Positions 34,621 through 44,150 of a DNA stretch of 64,000 nt are shown piece by piece (within the stretch, counting starts at the first letter, position 1; the number at the start of each line of letters is the position of its first letter). A program made the translations under genes and the position numbers. Under the pieces are notes generated by a model that saw only the letters and a list, made by a program, of their open reading frames with translations, made no database searches and was not told where the DNA came from. This DNA is from Bacteroidales bacterium (GTDB lineage Bacteria > Bacteroidota > Bacteroidia > Bacteroidales > Muribaculaceae): NCBI GenBank assembly GCA_910575545.1, contig CAJTFH010000022.1, positions 1-64,000 of the forward strand, in the 5' to 3' direction.

Positions 34621-36264
34621 TTAGAAGTTGTAGCTGTAGGCTAACTGGAAGCCGCGCGAAGCGGGAACATAGCGGCAGACACCGCCTGAGCAGTTGTAAC
34701 CGGCGCGTGTGCGGCCATATCCTACCATCAGGCGGTTGCGGCGGTAGTTGCCGGTGACGGTGGCCATGTAGTAGTGAAGGTTGGTTTCACCGCAGTTCCA
34801 CTGGTCGCTGACGCTCACCATCAGATAAGGCAGAATCGACAGTTCGAGCAGCCCGTAGGCCCAGTCGCCTTTATCCTGTTTGGTGAAGAGATACTGGAAT
34901 TCTCCGCGCAAGGTCAGTTTGTTCGACATCTTCCACTTCGGTTCAAGCACCAGGATGTTGGAGTTTATCATGCCGCCATGCCCTTCAACCACCGTCTGGT
35001 TATAGCGCTGGTTCATATACATGAAGTTCAGATGGAACTCCTTGGTGATTTTCTTGTCGAGCTGCAGATTTATATCCTGGTAGTTCAGCTCACCCATTTT
35101 GAAAAACGAAGTGTGGCCGCCGTCTGTGCCGTAGAGCGAGTTGTGGAACTTTTCACCTCCCGTGTGGTGCAACCCGCGGATATAGCTCACGTTTAGTTTC
35201 AGCTTTGTGCCGTATTTGCCTCCAAGAGCTGTTTTGCGCTTGAATGTATAGGCGAATGCCCCCTGGAAAGCCCACTCGCCGGGCGCGGCCTGGGTGGCAT
35301 ATGGATAGAGAGCTGCCAGCGAATAGGTGTGCTGGTAGGCGAAAGCGGGCATGTTGTTGAGGAATGCCGAGGTGAGACTCATCGACCGCTGGCTGCGGAA
35401 CGACATATCCTCGCTGCGCTTCACCTGCAGCAATGCGCTCCATCCGGTTTTTGAATATGCAGCCGAAAGCATCAGGGCGTTGCCGTGGCGGTAGGTGTAG
35501 TTGTTGTCAAACGACGGATCCTGCCCTTTCCATGCAAATTCACCCAACAGGCTCAGGCCGCCGCGATAGAAATGGGTGCGCACATCGAATGCGTTCACAT
35601 TTTTCGGAAGGTTGAGCTTGAAGTTGGTGCCGGGCACTATGATGTCTTCCTTCTCTTCATTTTTCAGCACATACGATGCCCCGAATGTCCAGATTATACC
35701 TTTGTTGGAAAACGACTTCACATAATCGTTGAGGTCGAACTCGACATCGGCACCGAAAACACGCGACTCCTTGCTCCAGTCCCAAAACCGGCGCTGGATG
35801 CCGCCAAGGGCAGTGAAACGGAAACCTTTCAATGCATTGACCTTCAACCGGCCGCCACGGATTGAGTTATCGATTCCGAGGCTGCGCTCCTCATAAGTGC
35901 GGAGGATGAAACCGCTGCCGAACTGCTCGTAGAAGTCTCCGGCTGTCAACTCAAACCCTTTATACTTACCTTTCACATAAATGTTGGGCACACCCCACCC
36001 CTTGAAATCAGGCTCAAAACCCGGAAGCGGATGCTCAAGATATTCAACCCGCAGACCGGCATCTACGAACTGGCTGTATAAGCCCACATCGGCATAGGTG
36101 TTTGTGAGCACTTTATCCTTATAATCCTCGGTACCTATCTTGTAATCCTTTTCAGGAAACAATATGTCTGACTGCACACTGCCATGAACAGTCACTCCTT
36201 TAGCACCTGCGGCTAAAGGCGCAACGGCCACGCATATTGCAATCGCTGTCTTGCTGAGGTTCAT
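34621..36264 (-). CDS. DUF6029 family outer-membrane protein
   Basis: A 547-residue protein with a signal peptide (MNLSKTAIAICVAVAPLAAGA) and a body of alternating hydrophobic/aromatic beta strands ending in Phe (YNF), all marks of an outer-membrane beta-barrel. The sequence GSVQSDILFPE, YAEVGL-like (YADVGLYSQF) and GWGVPNIYVKG near the start place it in the Bacteroidetes DUF6029 family, which has no assigned function. It sits between TlpA (47 bases upstream) and Omp28, an order that suggests a barrel partner for surface redox proteins. Confidence 0.8.
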   Translation of the reverse strand: MNLSKTAIAICVAVAPLAAGAKGVTVHGSVQSDILFPEKDYKIGTEDYKDKVLTNTYADVGLYSQFVDAGLRVEYLEHPLPGFEPDFKGWGVPNIYVKGKYKGFELTAGDFYEQFGSGFILRTYEERSLGIDNSIRGGRLKVNALKGFRFTALGGIQRRFWDWSKESRVFGADVEFDLNDYVKSFSNKGIIWTFGASYVLKNEEKEDIIVPGTNFKLNLPKNVNAFDVRTHFYRGGLSLLGEFAWKGQDPSFDNNYTYRHGNALMLSAAYSKTGWSALLQVKRSEDMSFRSQRSMSLTSAFLNNMPAFAYQHTYSLAALYPYATQAAPGEWAFQGAFAYTFKRKTALGGKYGTKLKLNVSYIRGLHHTGGEKFHNSLYGTDGGHTSFFKMGELNYQDINLQLDKKITKEFHLNFMYMNQRYNQTVVEGHGGMINSNILVLEPKWKMSNKLTLRGEFQYLFTKQDKGDWAYGLLELSILPYLMVSVSDQWNCGETNLHYYMATVTGNYRRNRLMVGYGRTRAGYNCSGGVCRYVPASRGFQLAYSYNF

Positions 36265-36311
36265 GTGTTATATCTCCGGGGTAATGATTGGCGGTCTGGA
36301 CGCAGAGAGAT

Positions 36312-36806
36312 TTATTTGCTCTGCAATTCGCGTATTTTCTCAATTATATGGCTCTCGGAACCGTCGATATATCCGCTGCGGCTGTCGGCGATATTGCCGT
36401 TGCCGTCGATAATCAGCACGTGGGGAATCATCTGTATGCCGAGCGCGCGCAGGAAATCGCTGTTGGTATCCAGCAGCACCTCATATTCCCACCCTTCGGC
36501 ATCAACCAGAGGTTTCACTTTGCTGACGTTCTGGGCCTCGTCGGTAGAGATGGCGATGAGCTTCATGCCCGTTTCATCCTGCCAGTCGGGATAAACCTCA
36601 TGGATAGCCTTCAGCTCGCGGTTGCAAGGCTTGCACCATGTTGCAAAGAAGCTGATAACAAAAGGTTTGCCGTCATTCGACAGGGTTGCCGTGTCAACGG
36701 TTTTGCCGTCGATGGTTTTCAGGTTGACCGAGGGGAGCTGGGCGCTTGCGCCAGACACCGCAAATATGGCTAAAGCTACGGTAATCAGTGATTTTAAGAG
36801 TTTCAT
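36312..36806 (-). CDS. TlpA-family thioredoxin-like protein
   Basis: A periplasmic or surface thiol-disulfide oxidoreductase of 164 residues: signal peptide (1-22, ending ASA) and one thioredoxin domain with the active site WCKPC (Cys58, Cys61) and cis-Pro in MIPHVLIID. Family members reduce or exchange disulfides in exported proteins. It heads the minus-strand unit TlpA-DUF6029-Omp28-T9SS cargo and is divergent from the 1267-residue fusion that also carries an Omp28 redox motif. Confidence 0.9.
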   Translation of the reverse strand: MKLLKSLITVALAIFAVSGASAQLPSVNLKTIDGKTVDTATLSNDGKPFVISFFATWCKPCNRELKAIHEVYPDWQDETGMKLIAISTDEAQNVSKVKPLVDAEGWEYEVLLDTNSDFLRALGIQMIPHVLIIDGNGNIADSRSGYIDGSESHIIEKIRELQSK

Positions 36807-36870
36807 CAGATTTTCGTTTTTATATTCACACTATGTGGTGCCATCTGCCAATGACACGGTTTAATCTGCG

Positions 36871-36878
36871 CAAAGATA
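36871..36878 (-). promoter_or_regulatory. -7 box of the TlpA unit
   Basis: The minus strand reads TATCTTTG about 65 bases before the TlpA ATG. No TTTG occurs at standard spacing. The 300 bases to the right, as far as the divergent promoter at 37186, show nothing else that I can support. Confidence 0.5.
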
Positions 36879-37185
36879 ATCAGAATTTCCGGAATCGCCA
36901 TACACCGGAGTTTTTTTCGTCACATCTGAACCGCGATTTAACAACCCTTAAATCCACTTCGGGAAACCCTCTCCACAACCGATATGCAGATTGTATGCAG
37001 CCCCGGTATTTTGCGCATAACCGGATTCCGCCACAAAGCCGCTGCAAAGCCCACGTCAAACGGCATCTGCGCAAAACAACCGAATATGTATATCCTATTC
37101 ATTAACGGCATGATTGCAAACCTGTTCCCACAACAATCCGACGCATAAAACACGTGTTAAAAATAGTTCACAACCATTATCGGCT

Positions 37186-37217
37186 GTTGGTATGAACCAA
37201 AATAATACCTACATTTG
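37186..37217 (+). promoter_or_regulatory. Promoter of the 1267-residue surface protein gene
   Basis: GTTG (37186-37189), 20 bases, TACATTTG (37210-37217), one mismatch from consensus. The leader of about 118 bases begins with a 7-bp palindrome (GCGTTAT-TAC-ATAACGC, 37234-37250). Confidence 0.6.
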
Positions 37218-37340
37218 CATCCCACAATAATGCGCGTTATTACATAACGCCTCTGCATGGACAACGAAACAAAACAGAACCGAGACCTGATCATCACTAC
37301 AACGACATAAAAATCATTAACACAATTCAATATTAAACCT

Positions 37341-40300
37341 ATGAACCAAATGAAGAGACAGTTCCTGATGGCAGGAGCGTTGGTTGCCGGCATCTCCGTG
37401 TCTGCAAACGCCCAAGCCAACATGGCACCGGAATTCATCAACCCCATGCCGGGCACCGACATCGTCATCACCGACATGTCGCCCAACGGGAAATGGATGA
37501 TTTCCGAGACCGCAAGCACCAACGACGGCGACATACGTCCGAAAGGAGGCGTGCTCATCAACCTTGAAAACATCACCGACAAGTACACAATATCCCACTC
37601 AAGCGGCCTGGCCGGTGTGGGAGGCGTGACAGACGATGGCTCAATCGTGGTAGGTGAATGCCAGACAAAACCGGCCATATGGTCGAAAGCGACACAGGAA
37701 TGGACCATGCTCCCTCTTCCCGAAGGTTATACGACCGGGCGTCTGAATGCCGTGACTCCCGACGGACACTACGCTGTCGGAATCGTCGGCCAGGATAACA
37801 TCTACGAATTCAATGCCGTATGCTATGACCTCACGACCAAAACAATCGTAGAGCTACCAAACCTGCCGCATATTGACATGACGAATGAAGACCAGAAGCA
37901 GAATTCGCTCAACGCCATTTCTCCCGACGGCCGCTACATTCTCGGCGTATTATCTTATAGCTATATATCACCGATGGCAACCTGCACATATGTGTATGAC
38001 CGGCAGACATCGACCCATAAATTCATCGGATTCAACGAGCCATCCACCCCAGGCGGGAAATGGGTAGGCAAGGTAGACGGCATCCATGCTGTGGAAGGCG
38101 GCTTTATGAGCCCCAACGGCGAATGGGTCGGAGGCGCTGCCTACATGGTGAAAGATATGGACGGCAATTCTTTCGGACGCGAATACTGGGTAGGATACCG
38201 CTACAACATCGCCCAAGACAAATTCGAAGTTTACGACGGGCAATACGACACCGATGTCAGCGGTTTCTCAATCACAAACGACGGCACACTGCTGGCAGCC
38301 ACACCCGCCGTCAATCCTTATTCGTCGATGCTTGTCCGCAGCGGCAACTACTACTATAACCTCAGCCAGATTCTAAAACAGGTCTACGACATCGACTTTG
38401 AAGCAAAAACCGGATACAGCGTCACCGGCAAGCCCGTTGAGGTATCTGCCGACGGACTCACCATCGCCATGCTGCCGTCGACTGCCGAGACCTACATACT
38501 GCGCCTGAAAGAGCCTCTCACAAGCGTGTGCTCCCAGATCGACCTTCTGGGCGACTACACGGTAACCCCGAAACAGGAAAGCGTTTTCTCGGCCCTGACA
38601 ACCCTGAGCATCAATTTCGGCCAACCGGTGTCGGTTGTAGGAAACCAAAACCGCATCGCCCTTCTTGACGAATCAGGCAAAACCGTCAGAAACGCCCTGA
38701 AAGCCTCGGCCGAAGCCTCGACTATTACAATCGGATTCCGCACCACCACCCTCGAACCGGGGAAAAAATACACTGTCCGCATCCCTGCAGGAATGATATG
38801 CCTCCAGGGCGACGAGCAGGTGAAATCACGCGAAATCAACATCACATATCAAGGCCGCGCCAACGGCCCAGTGAAAGCCATCAGCGCATATCCCGCCGAC
38901 GGACATGCTTTCGCACGCCTCGACATGAGCACCAACCCGCTTATGGTGACTTTCGACGCCGAACTCAAAGCTGCCGAGAACGCCAAAGGTTATTTCTACC
39001 GCACCGACAACGACGAGCCCGAGCTGATATGCGAGCTCAACATCGCCTGCGGCTCAAACCAGATGATGGCCTATCCCACTGCCGGACAATATCTCTACAA
39101 AGACCTCGGCTACCGCATCGTTATTCCCGCCGAATCGGTTACCGACCTCAGCGGACAGGGGGGGAATGACGAACTCGTGTTCAACTACACCGGCACCTAC
39201 GTGCGCGAAATCCCCACCGACACCCGCTATATATTCAATGAAGACGGCAACATAACCTCCAACTGGATGTTCCACGAAGGCGACCACAACCAGCCTATCC
39301 AGAAGATGATTGATTGGGGATTCGCCAACGGCGACGGATATCCATGGTTTGCCGTGCGCGACCAGGAATCGTCTGACAACTGGGCGCTGGTGTCACACTC
39401 GATGTATTCGCCAGCAGGACAGTCTGACGACTGGATGTGCACCACCCAGCTGTTCCTTCCCGATGAAAAATGTGTGCTCACATTCGACTCACAGAGCTAT
39501 CTCAAGAGCAAGAAGGATTATCTGAAAATCTATCTTCTCGCAACCGACGACATCTTCACCTCAATCAACGAAACCACTGCCGCCCGTTTCCGCAAAGACG
39601 GGGATGTTATCTACAACGAGCTGCAGAGCCCGGGTGAAAACGAAGAGTTGCTTGCCGGAGAATGGAAACACAACGTAATCGACCTCGCCAAATATGCAGG
39701 CAAGAACGTCTACATCGCGTTTGTCAATGAGAACAACGACCAGAGCGCCGTATTCGTCGACAACGTAACAGTTGTGCGCGACGTCAAATATGCCGCATCG
39801 TTTGAAAACCCCACGCGTGTAATCAACAAAGACGCGCTCAATGTGAAAGGCGCAATCGCGATAACATCGGAACTTGACACATACTCGTCAATCTCGCTCA
39901 CCCTCAAAGACGGCCAGGGCAACACCCTCGACCAGATAAGCGAAACAGGCCTTAACCTTAAGAACAAAGATGTCTATCCATTCAACTTCGCCAAAGAACT
40001 GCCTTTGGCAAAAGGTGTGGAAAACAAGTTCTCGGTTGACCTGAAACTCGGCGACGAGGATGTGGAGACCCTCGCCTCTTCAGTGAAGAACCTCACTTTC
40101 GAACCCCAACAGAGCATCGTGCTTGAGGAGTTCACCGGCCAAGGGTGTAACAACTGCCCACGCGGCATAGTGGCAATTGACAACCTCCACCGCATCTATG
40201 GCGACAAATTCATACCCATCGCCCTGCATTGCTACACCGGCGACGAGCTCGGAGCGGGCCTCCATGCATATGCATCGTTCCTGAGCCTGAAGGGCGCCCC

Positions 40301-41144
40301 GTCAGGCCGCATCAACCGTGGCGACATAACCTCTCCGATGTTGGTAGTCGACGGGAACTATCGTTTTTCAGCCGGCGAGACCGGTGACAATGCCGAAAAC
40401 CTGTCGTGGCTCGACATGGCACAGCGCGAATTCGAGAAACAGGCAGATGCCCAGATTTCGATAGTTTCAGCATACGATGAAGATTCAAAAGGGTTCACAG
40501 TTGACTGCACAGTGAAGAGCGCACTGAGCATGACCGGGCAGAACATCAACCTATTCGCCGTTGTCACGGAAGACAACGTTCTGACCTACCAGTCAAACAA
40601 CAACCACACATACGAGAACCCCGACCTCGGCGAATGGGGTAAAGGTGGAAAATACGGGCAATCTACCGTATATCCCTATTATGCATCACATGTAGCACGC
40701 AACGCCTACGGAACCACCTACAACGGCACCGGCGGCTATATCCCACAGAACATTGAAAGCGACAAAGAATACAAAGCCACAATCACAGGTGTGCTTCCTT
40801 CAACTGTGAATGTTCCCGACAACTGCCATATGGTGGTAATGATGATCGACGGCAACACCAACCGCATTATCAATGCCGACCAGGTTTCGTTGACCGGACG
40901 CTCCGGAGTTGAATCTGTCAAGACTGAGAATACCGATATAACCGTCACAGCCGTTCCATCCGCAGTGCATGTCATTGCAACCGGCGATTTCGTTGCTGAA
41001 ATCTACAGCCTCACAGGACGCCTTATTGCAAGCGGTTCTGGCAACGACATGATGGAGCTCCACACCAACGGCTTCCAAGGCCCTGCCATCATCAGAGTCA
41101 CCTCTGGTAATGCATCGTCGGTTGTCAAAATGATATTGAAATAA
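37341..41144 (+). CDS. Large secreted protein: HAF-type propeller, Ig-like and adhesin-like domains, Omp28 redox domain, T9SS tail
   Basis: A 1267-residue exported mosaic. Signal peptide (1-26, ending ANA). Residues about 30-390 carry repeats like SPNGKWMISE, TPDGHYAVGI and SPDGRYILGV, as in HAF extracellular propellers. About 400-510 and 520-620 look like SbsA/Ig-like domains. About 625-820 resembles a cleaved-adhesin jelly roll (SSDNWALVSHSMYSP, DNVTVVRD). About 925-1180 is an Omp28 thioredoxin-like domain with IVLEEFTGQGCNNCPRG (Cys936, Cys939). The end is a T9SS sorting domain (AEIYSLTGRLIASG to VVKMILK). It diverges from the TlpA unit. Domain limits are estimates. Confidence 0.8.
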   Translation: MNQMKRQFLMAGALVAGISVSANAQANMAPEFINPMPGTDIVITDMSPNGKWMISETASTNDGDIRPKGGVLINLENITDKYTISHSSGLAGVGGVTDDGSIVVGECQTKPAIWSKATQEWTMLPLPEGYTTGRLNAVTPDGHYAVGIVGQDNIYEFNAVCYDLTTKTIVELPNLPHIDMTNEDQKQNSLNAISPDGRYILGVLSYSYISPMATCTYVYDRQTSTHKFIGFNEPSTPGGKWVGKVDGIHAVEGGFMSPNGEWVGGAAYMVKDMDGNSFGREYWVGYRYNIAQDKFEVYDGQYDTDVSGFSITNDGTLLAATPAVNPYSSMLVRSGNYYYNLSQILKQVYDIDFEAKTGYSVTGKPVEVSADGLTIAMLPSTAETYILRLKEPLTSVCSQIDLLGDYTVTPKQESVFSALTTLSINFGQPVSVVGNQNRIALLDESGKTVRNALKASAEASTITIGFRTTTLEPGKKYTVRIPAGMICLQGDEQVKSREINITYQGRANGPVKAISAYPADGHAFARLDMSTNPLMVTFDAELKAAENAKGYFYRTDNDEPELICELNIACGSNQMMAYPTAGQYLYKDLGYRIVIPAESVTDLSGQGGNDELVFNYTGTYVREIPTDTRYIFNEDGNITSNWMFHEGDHNQPIQKMIDWGFANGDGYPWFAVRDQESSDNWALVSHSMYSPAGQSDDWMCTTQLFLPDEKCVLTFDSQSYLKSKKDYLKIYLLATDDIFTSINETTAARFRKDGDVIYNELQSPGENEELLAGEWKHNVIDLAKYAGKNVYIAFVNENNDQSAVFVDNVTVVRDVKYAASFENPTRVINKDALNVKGAIAITSELDTYSSISLTLKDGQGNTLDQISETGLNLKNKDVYPFNFAKELPLAKGVENKFSVDLKLGDEDVETLASSVKNLTFEPQQSIVLEEFTGQGCNNCPRGIVAIDNLHRIYGDKFIPIALHCYTGDELGAGLHAYASFLSLKGAPSGRINRGDITSPMLVVDGNYRFSAGETGDNAENLSWLDMAQREFEKQADAQISIVSAYDEDSKGFTVDCTVKSALSMTGQNINLFAVVTEDNVLTYQSNNNHTYENPDLGEWGKGGKYGQSTVYPYYASHVARNAYGTTYNGTGGYIPQNIESDKEYKATITGVLPSTVNVPDNCHMVVMMIDGNTNRIINADQVSLTGRSGVESVKTENTDITVTAVPSAVHVIATGDFVAEIYSLTGRLIASGSGNDMMELHTNGFQGPAIIRVTSGNASSVVKMILK

Positions 41145-41184
41145 CCCCTCCGGCAGGAAATCACACTGCCGCAAACACAATAAG

Positions 41185-41220
41185 CCTGCGGTCGCCTGCC
41201 AAAGGGTATGCGACCGCAGG
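41185..41220 (+). terminator. Hairpin between the two large secreted-protein genes
   Basis: A perfect 11-bp stem (CCTGCGGTCGC with GCGACCGCAGG), 14-base loop, then TTTTAA. The downstream gene has no visible promoter, so read-through may occur. Confidence 0.65.
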
Positions 41221-41263
41221 TTTTAACTAAACCAAATTTTTCATACAATAAACACAACCTGCA

Positions 41264-43567
41264 ATGAGGAAACTTTTTACCACCTACGCAGCAAACTGCG
41301 CCAGAGTATTGGCCTTGGCAGTCGTGACATGCTTCGGCATACAAGCGGCCAACGCCACAGACCTTGGCGAAATCGAACTCGGAAAAACCTACGAGATTGA
41401 AAAATACCAGCCATTGACCGGGCATTTCACAGCCTCTGAAGGCGGGAAAGTACTTATCGAGGGTGAAAACATCGGAATCTTCTCCGATGCAGACTACACC
41501 AACGAAATCGCCACCACCTGCACCGGCTATGCATCGCTGGGCATCACATACACATTCGATGCCGAAAGCGGAACAACCTATTATTTATACACAAAATTCC
41601 CGATGGCCTCAAAAATCCGCATTTCGATGAAACAGGAATTGGATTTCGTGAATGTGGAACCGGCAGCGGGAAGCTCATTCTCAGTGTCAGGAACCGGAAC
41701 CGTGAATATCCAGTTCAACCTACCTGTCACAGTGGGCAAAGCATCGATAACAGCTAACGGCACCACAGCACGCGTCGGCGTATCCTCCTCCGGTTCATAC
41801 ATCTCTGTCGACCTTGCAACAGCTCTGACCAGATGGCTTGAAAACAGCACCATAAAAAAAGGTGACGAATTCACACTCACTATCAATGACATCAAATCGA
41901 CAGCCGATGAATCACTTTATAACGGCGACGGCATCTACACTGTCAAATACATAGCAGCCGGACAACCGGCACAACTGCTGAAATATGATTTCCCGAAAAT
42001 CTTCAAATCATATTTTGCACCAGGCGACCCTGATGGAATTGCCACCCTTACATTCGACAGAGACCTGCAGACTGAAGGCGCTGAAGCACGAATCAGCTAC
42101 GGTGACATCGAAGCTGCCGACGGTCAATTCTACATGGAACGTCTGCCGGTAGCAATCAACGGGGCTGTAGCCACAGTTGATTTAACCGGCAAATCGCGCC
42201 GCGTGGCTGAAATGATTGGCTCGGCAGCCCCCCAGGAACTGATCAACATTCAGATTACCGGGCTTCGCGACACCGAAGGTAATTTCGTTCAGACAACCGC
42301 TACCGGGGCAGCAGGCTCTTTCTCATTCAACTGCAACTATCTCGAACTGCCACGTATCGACGTAATGGCCGACTTCTTCCCTGCACACGGAAGCTCACTG
42401 GCCGATGTCGACAAGTTGGAAATATGGATATCCGGCCTAAACGGCATCCGCTTCAACGGGTTCAAATTTGAATATGCCGACGGCTCTGAAACCAAATCTG
42501 CCGTAGTAAACAAAAACGACTGCGAATTCACCCCTGAAGAGGAGAACAGCGGCACATATATCGTTGCCATACCCGCAGAGGTAAAAGGGAAACAGGACAT
42601 AACCGTAACGCTCCACGAACTTGTATCAACCGACGGCATCGACCACTCAAACGATGTGAGAGCGAAATATGATACATTTGTAATAACATATTCAAGCCCT
42701 GACTACGGCGCGGAACTGGCCCGTCTGAACAACGGCGACGAAATCCTCATTGAGACGAACTATCTGGAGAAATACCCCGAAATGTTCATTACCTATCAGA
42801 TATTCGACCTCGACGCAGCCGAAGGCGAAAATTCCCTGATCAAACCTGCCGCCCCACTCGCGCTCAACGACGACAACTATCACAAGGCAATTGTTGAAGG
42901 CAGCTACCGCCTGGTGCGCGGCCACCGTTACAATATGGAATTCACAGCTTGGGAGAATGAAGCCGCCAAAAACAACGGCGCAGCAGAAATCGGGAAAGCA
43001 ACCATTCTTTTGCTCGGCACATCAGAACCCTTCCAAACCAGCGAAACAAGATTTGTAAGCATCACACCATCGGTATCGACAGTTCTGAAACCGACCGACA
43101 ACGTGTTTACTCTCGAATTCGACGGCATGGTCAACATAATGGCAGCCGATGCCAAAATCCTGTCAGGCGATGCCGCCCCCATCAGCTTCGCCACCCTCGA
43201 ACCTGAGGAAGCTGTTGTAGACGAAAATTCCGGCGAGAAATACAGCAACACATGGGTGCTCACCGCCGACAAAGACTATATGCAGAACATCGGGCCCAAA
43301 ATGCAAATATCGATAAGGGCCACCGACATGAACGGCAACCTGGTTGTTGACGAGAACGAAACAAATCCCGAAGAGTCATTTGTGTTCATCTTCAACTATG
43401 ACACAACGCAGAGCGGACTCGACAGCGTGATTGCCCCTGAAAACGGCAGTTACATTGTCTACAACCTACAAGGCATCCATGTCGCCACAGTTGAATCGCC
43501 GGCAGAACTGGAAAATCTCCCTGCAGGTCTCTACATCGTTAACGGTGTCAAGACCGTCATCAAGTAA
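41264..43567 (+). CDS. Large secreted beta-rich protein with T9SS-like tail
   Basis: A 767-residue exported protein with signal peptide (1-31, ending NATDLG region) and repeated beta-sandwich segments whose pattern (VEPAAGSSFSVSGTGTVNIQFNLPV, split; ITPSVSTVLKPTDNVFTLEFDGMV, split) matches bacterial Ig-like domains at about 125-215, 370-480 and 590-715. The C-terminus YIVYNLQGIHVATVESPAEL, then LPAGLYIVNGVKTVIK, is the common Muribaculaceae/Prevotella form of the T9SS sorting tail. No enzyme motif is visible. It follows the Omp28 fusion in the same direction, so a shared surface role is inferred. Confidence 0.7.
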   Translation: MRKLFTTYAANCARVLALAVVTCFGIQAANATDLGEIELGKTYEIEKYQPLTGHFTASEGGKVLIEGENIGIFSDADYTNEIATTCTGYASLGITYTFDAESGTTYYLYTKFPMASKIRISMKQELDFVNVEPAAGSSFSVSGTGTVNIQFNLPVTVGKASITANGTTARVGVSSSGSYISVDLATALTRWLENSTIKKGDEFTLTINDIKSTADESLYNGDGIYTVKYIAAGQPAQLLKYDFPKIFKSYFAPGDPDGIATLTFDRDLQTEGAEARISYGDIEAADGQFYMERLPVAINGAVATVDLTGKSRRVAEMIGSAAPQELINIQITGLRDTEGNFVQTTATGAAGSFSFNCNYLELPRIDVMADFFPAHGSSLADVDKLEIWISGLNGIRFNGFKFEYADGSETKSAVVNKNDCEFTPEEENSGTYIVAIPAEVKGKQDITVTLHELVSTDGIDHSNDVRAKYDTFVITYSSPDYGAELARLNNGDEILIETNYLEKYPEMFITYQIFDLDAAEGENSLIKPAAPLALNDDNYHKAIVEGSYRLVRGHRYNMEFTAWENEAAKNNGAAEIGKATILLLGTSEPFQTSETRFVSITPSVSTVLKPTDNVFTLEFDGMVNIMAADAKILSGDAAPISFATLEPEEAVVDENSGEKYSNTWVLTADKDYMQNIGPKMQISIRATDMNGNLVVDENETNPEESFVFIFNYDTTQSGLDSVIAPENGSYIVYNLQGIHVATVESPAELENLPAGLYIVNGVKTVIK

Positions 43568-43576
43568 CCTCATCCT

Positions 43577-43828
43577 TCAATACAACAAAAGCCGCCGGGT
43601 CTCATTTCCCGACGGCTTTTGTTGTATCCCCACGTACAGAATGCAGAATGCCAGCCTAAGCTCTTTCTGACGGTTTTCTTTCTTCGAAAGATACTTATCA
43701 CGATTCTTAATAGTCTGAAGAAGCTCTGACATCAGACAGTCTGTTTGTGCATGTGCCGATTCGTTGCAGCCGGTCATCGCCAACAGCAAAAGCAATTCAA
43801 TCCATTCCGTTAACAGCCGTTTCCTCAT
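43577..43828 (-). pseudogene. Truncated DUF6377-type regulator gene
   Basis: A minus-strand frame from Met 43828 reads MRKRLLTEWIELLLLLAMTG, a signal-like start, then SELLQTIKNRDKYLSKKENR, which matches the opening of DUF6377 proteins (a signal, then a helix with NRDKY-KKE). Those proteins are some 500 residues with TPR repeats, a membrane helix and a DNA-binding end. Here the resemblance stops after about 58 residues and the frame runs into the terminator at 43581-43626. It looks like the 5' stub of a lost gene. The call depends on short similarity. Confidence 0.35.
43581..43626 (+). terminator. Terminator after the 767-residue protein gene
   Basis: A 14-bp perfect stem, one mismatch and 4 more pairs (43581-43599 with 43608-43626), loop TCTCATTT, ending in TTTTGTTG. 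It starts 14 bases after the stop codon. Confidence 0.8.
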
Positions 43829-44046
43829 CATACATAAAGTTAATAAAAAAACACCCATTATGTAAAAGTCACCCGAAACGGGCTTCAGCAAATCAGTGGT
43901 TTCATATGGATAACGTTCCTGGAAACCATATTGGCAACACTACAGATTGCCACAACCCACCAACAGCTATATCATTGAAATAAAACATCTTATCTCTAAT
44001 TTAAATCTAAACCGACTACTTATTTGCTACCAATATGCCATGACGC

Positions 44047-44077
44047 TTTTAGAATAGGCAGACTGCTTATAATTTTG
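44047..44077 (+). promoter_or_regulatory. Promoter of the SusE/F-like secreted protein gene
   Basis: TTTT (44047-44050, one mismatch), 19 bases, TAATTTTG (44070-44077). The leader is about 70 bases. Apart from it, the gene-free stretch 43829-44150 shows nothing I can support. Confidence 0.45.
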
Positions 44078-44150
44078 TAGTACGGATTTCTTATGCGCAA
44101 TTAAATCTAAAACCGGTTAAACATCTTAAATCAACCCTAAAATAATTCCT

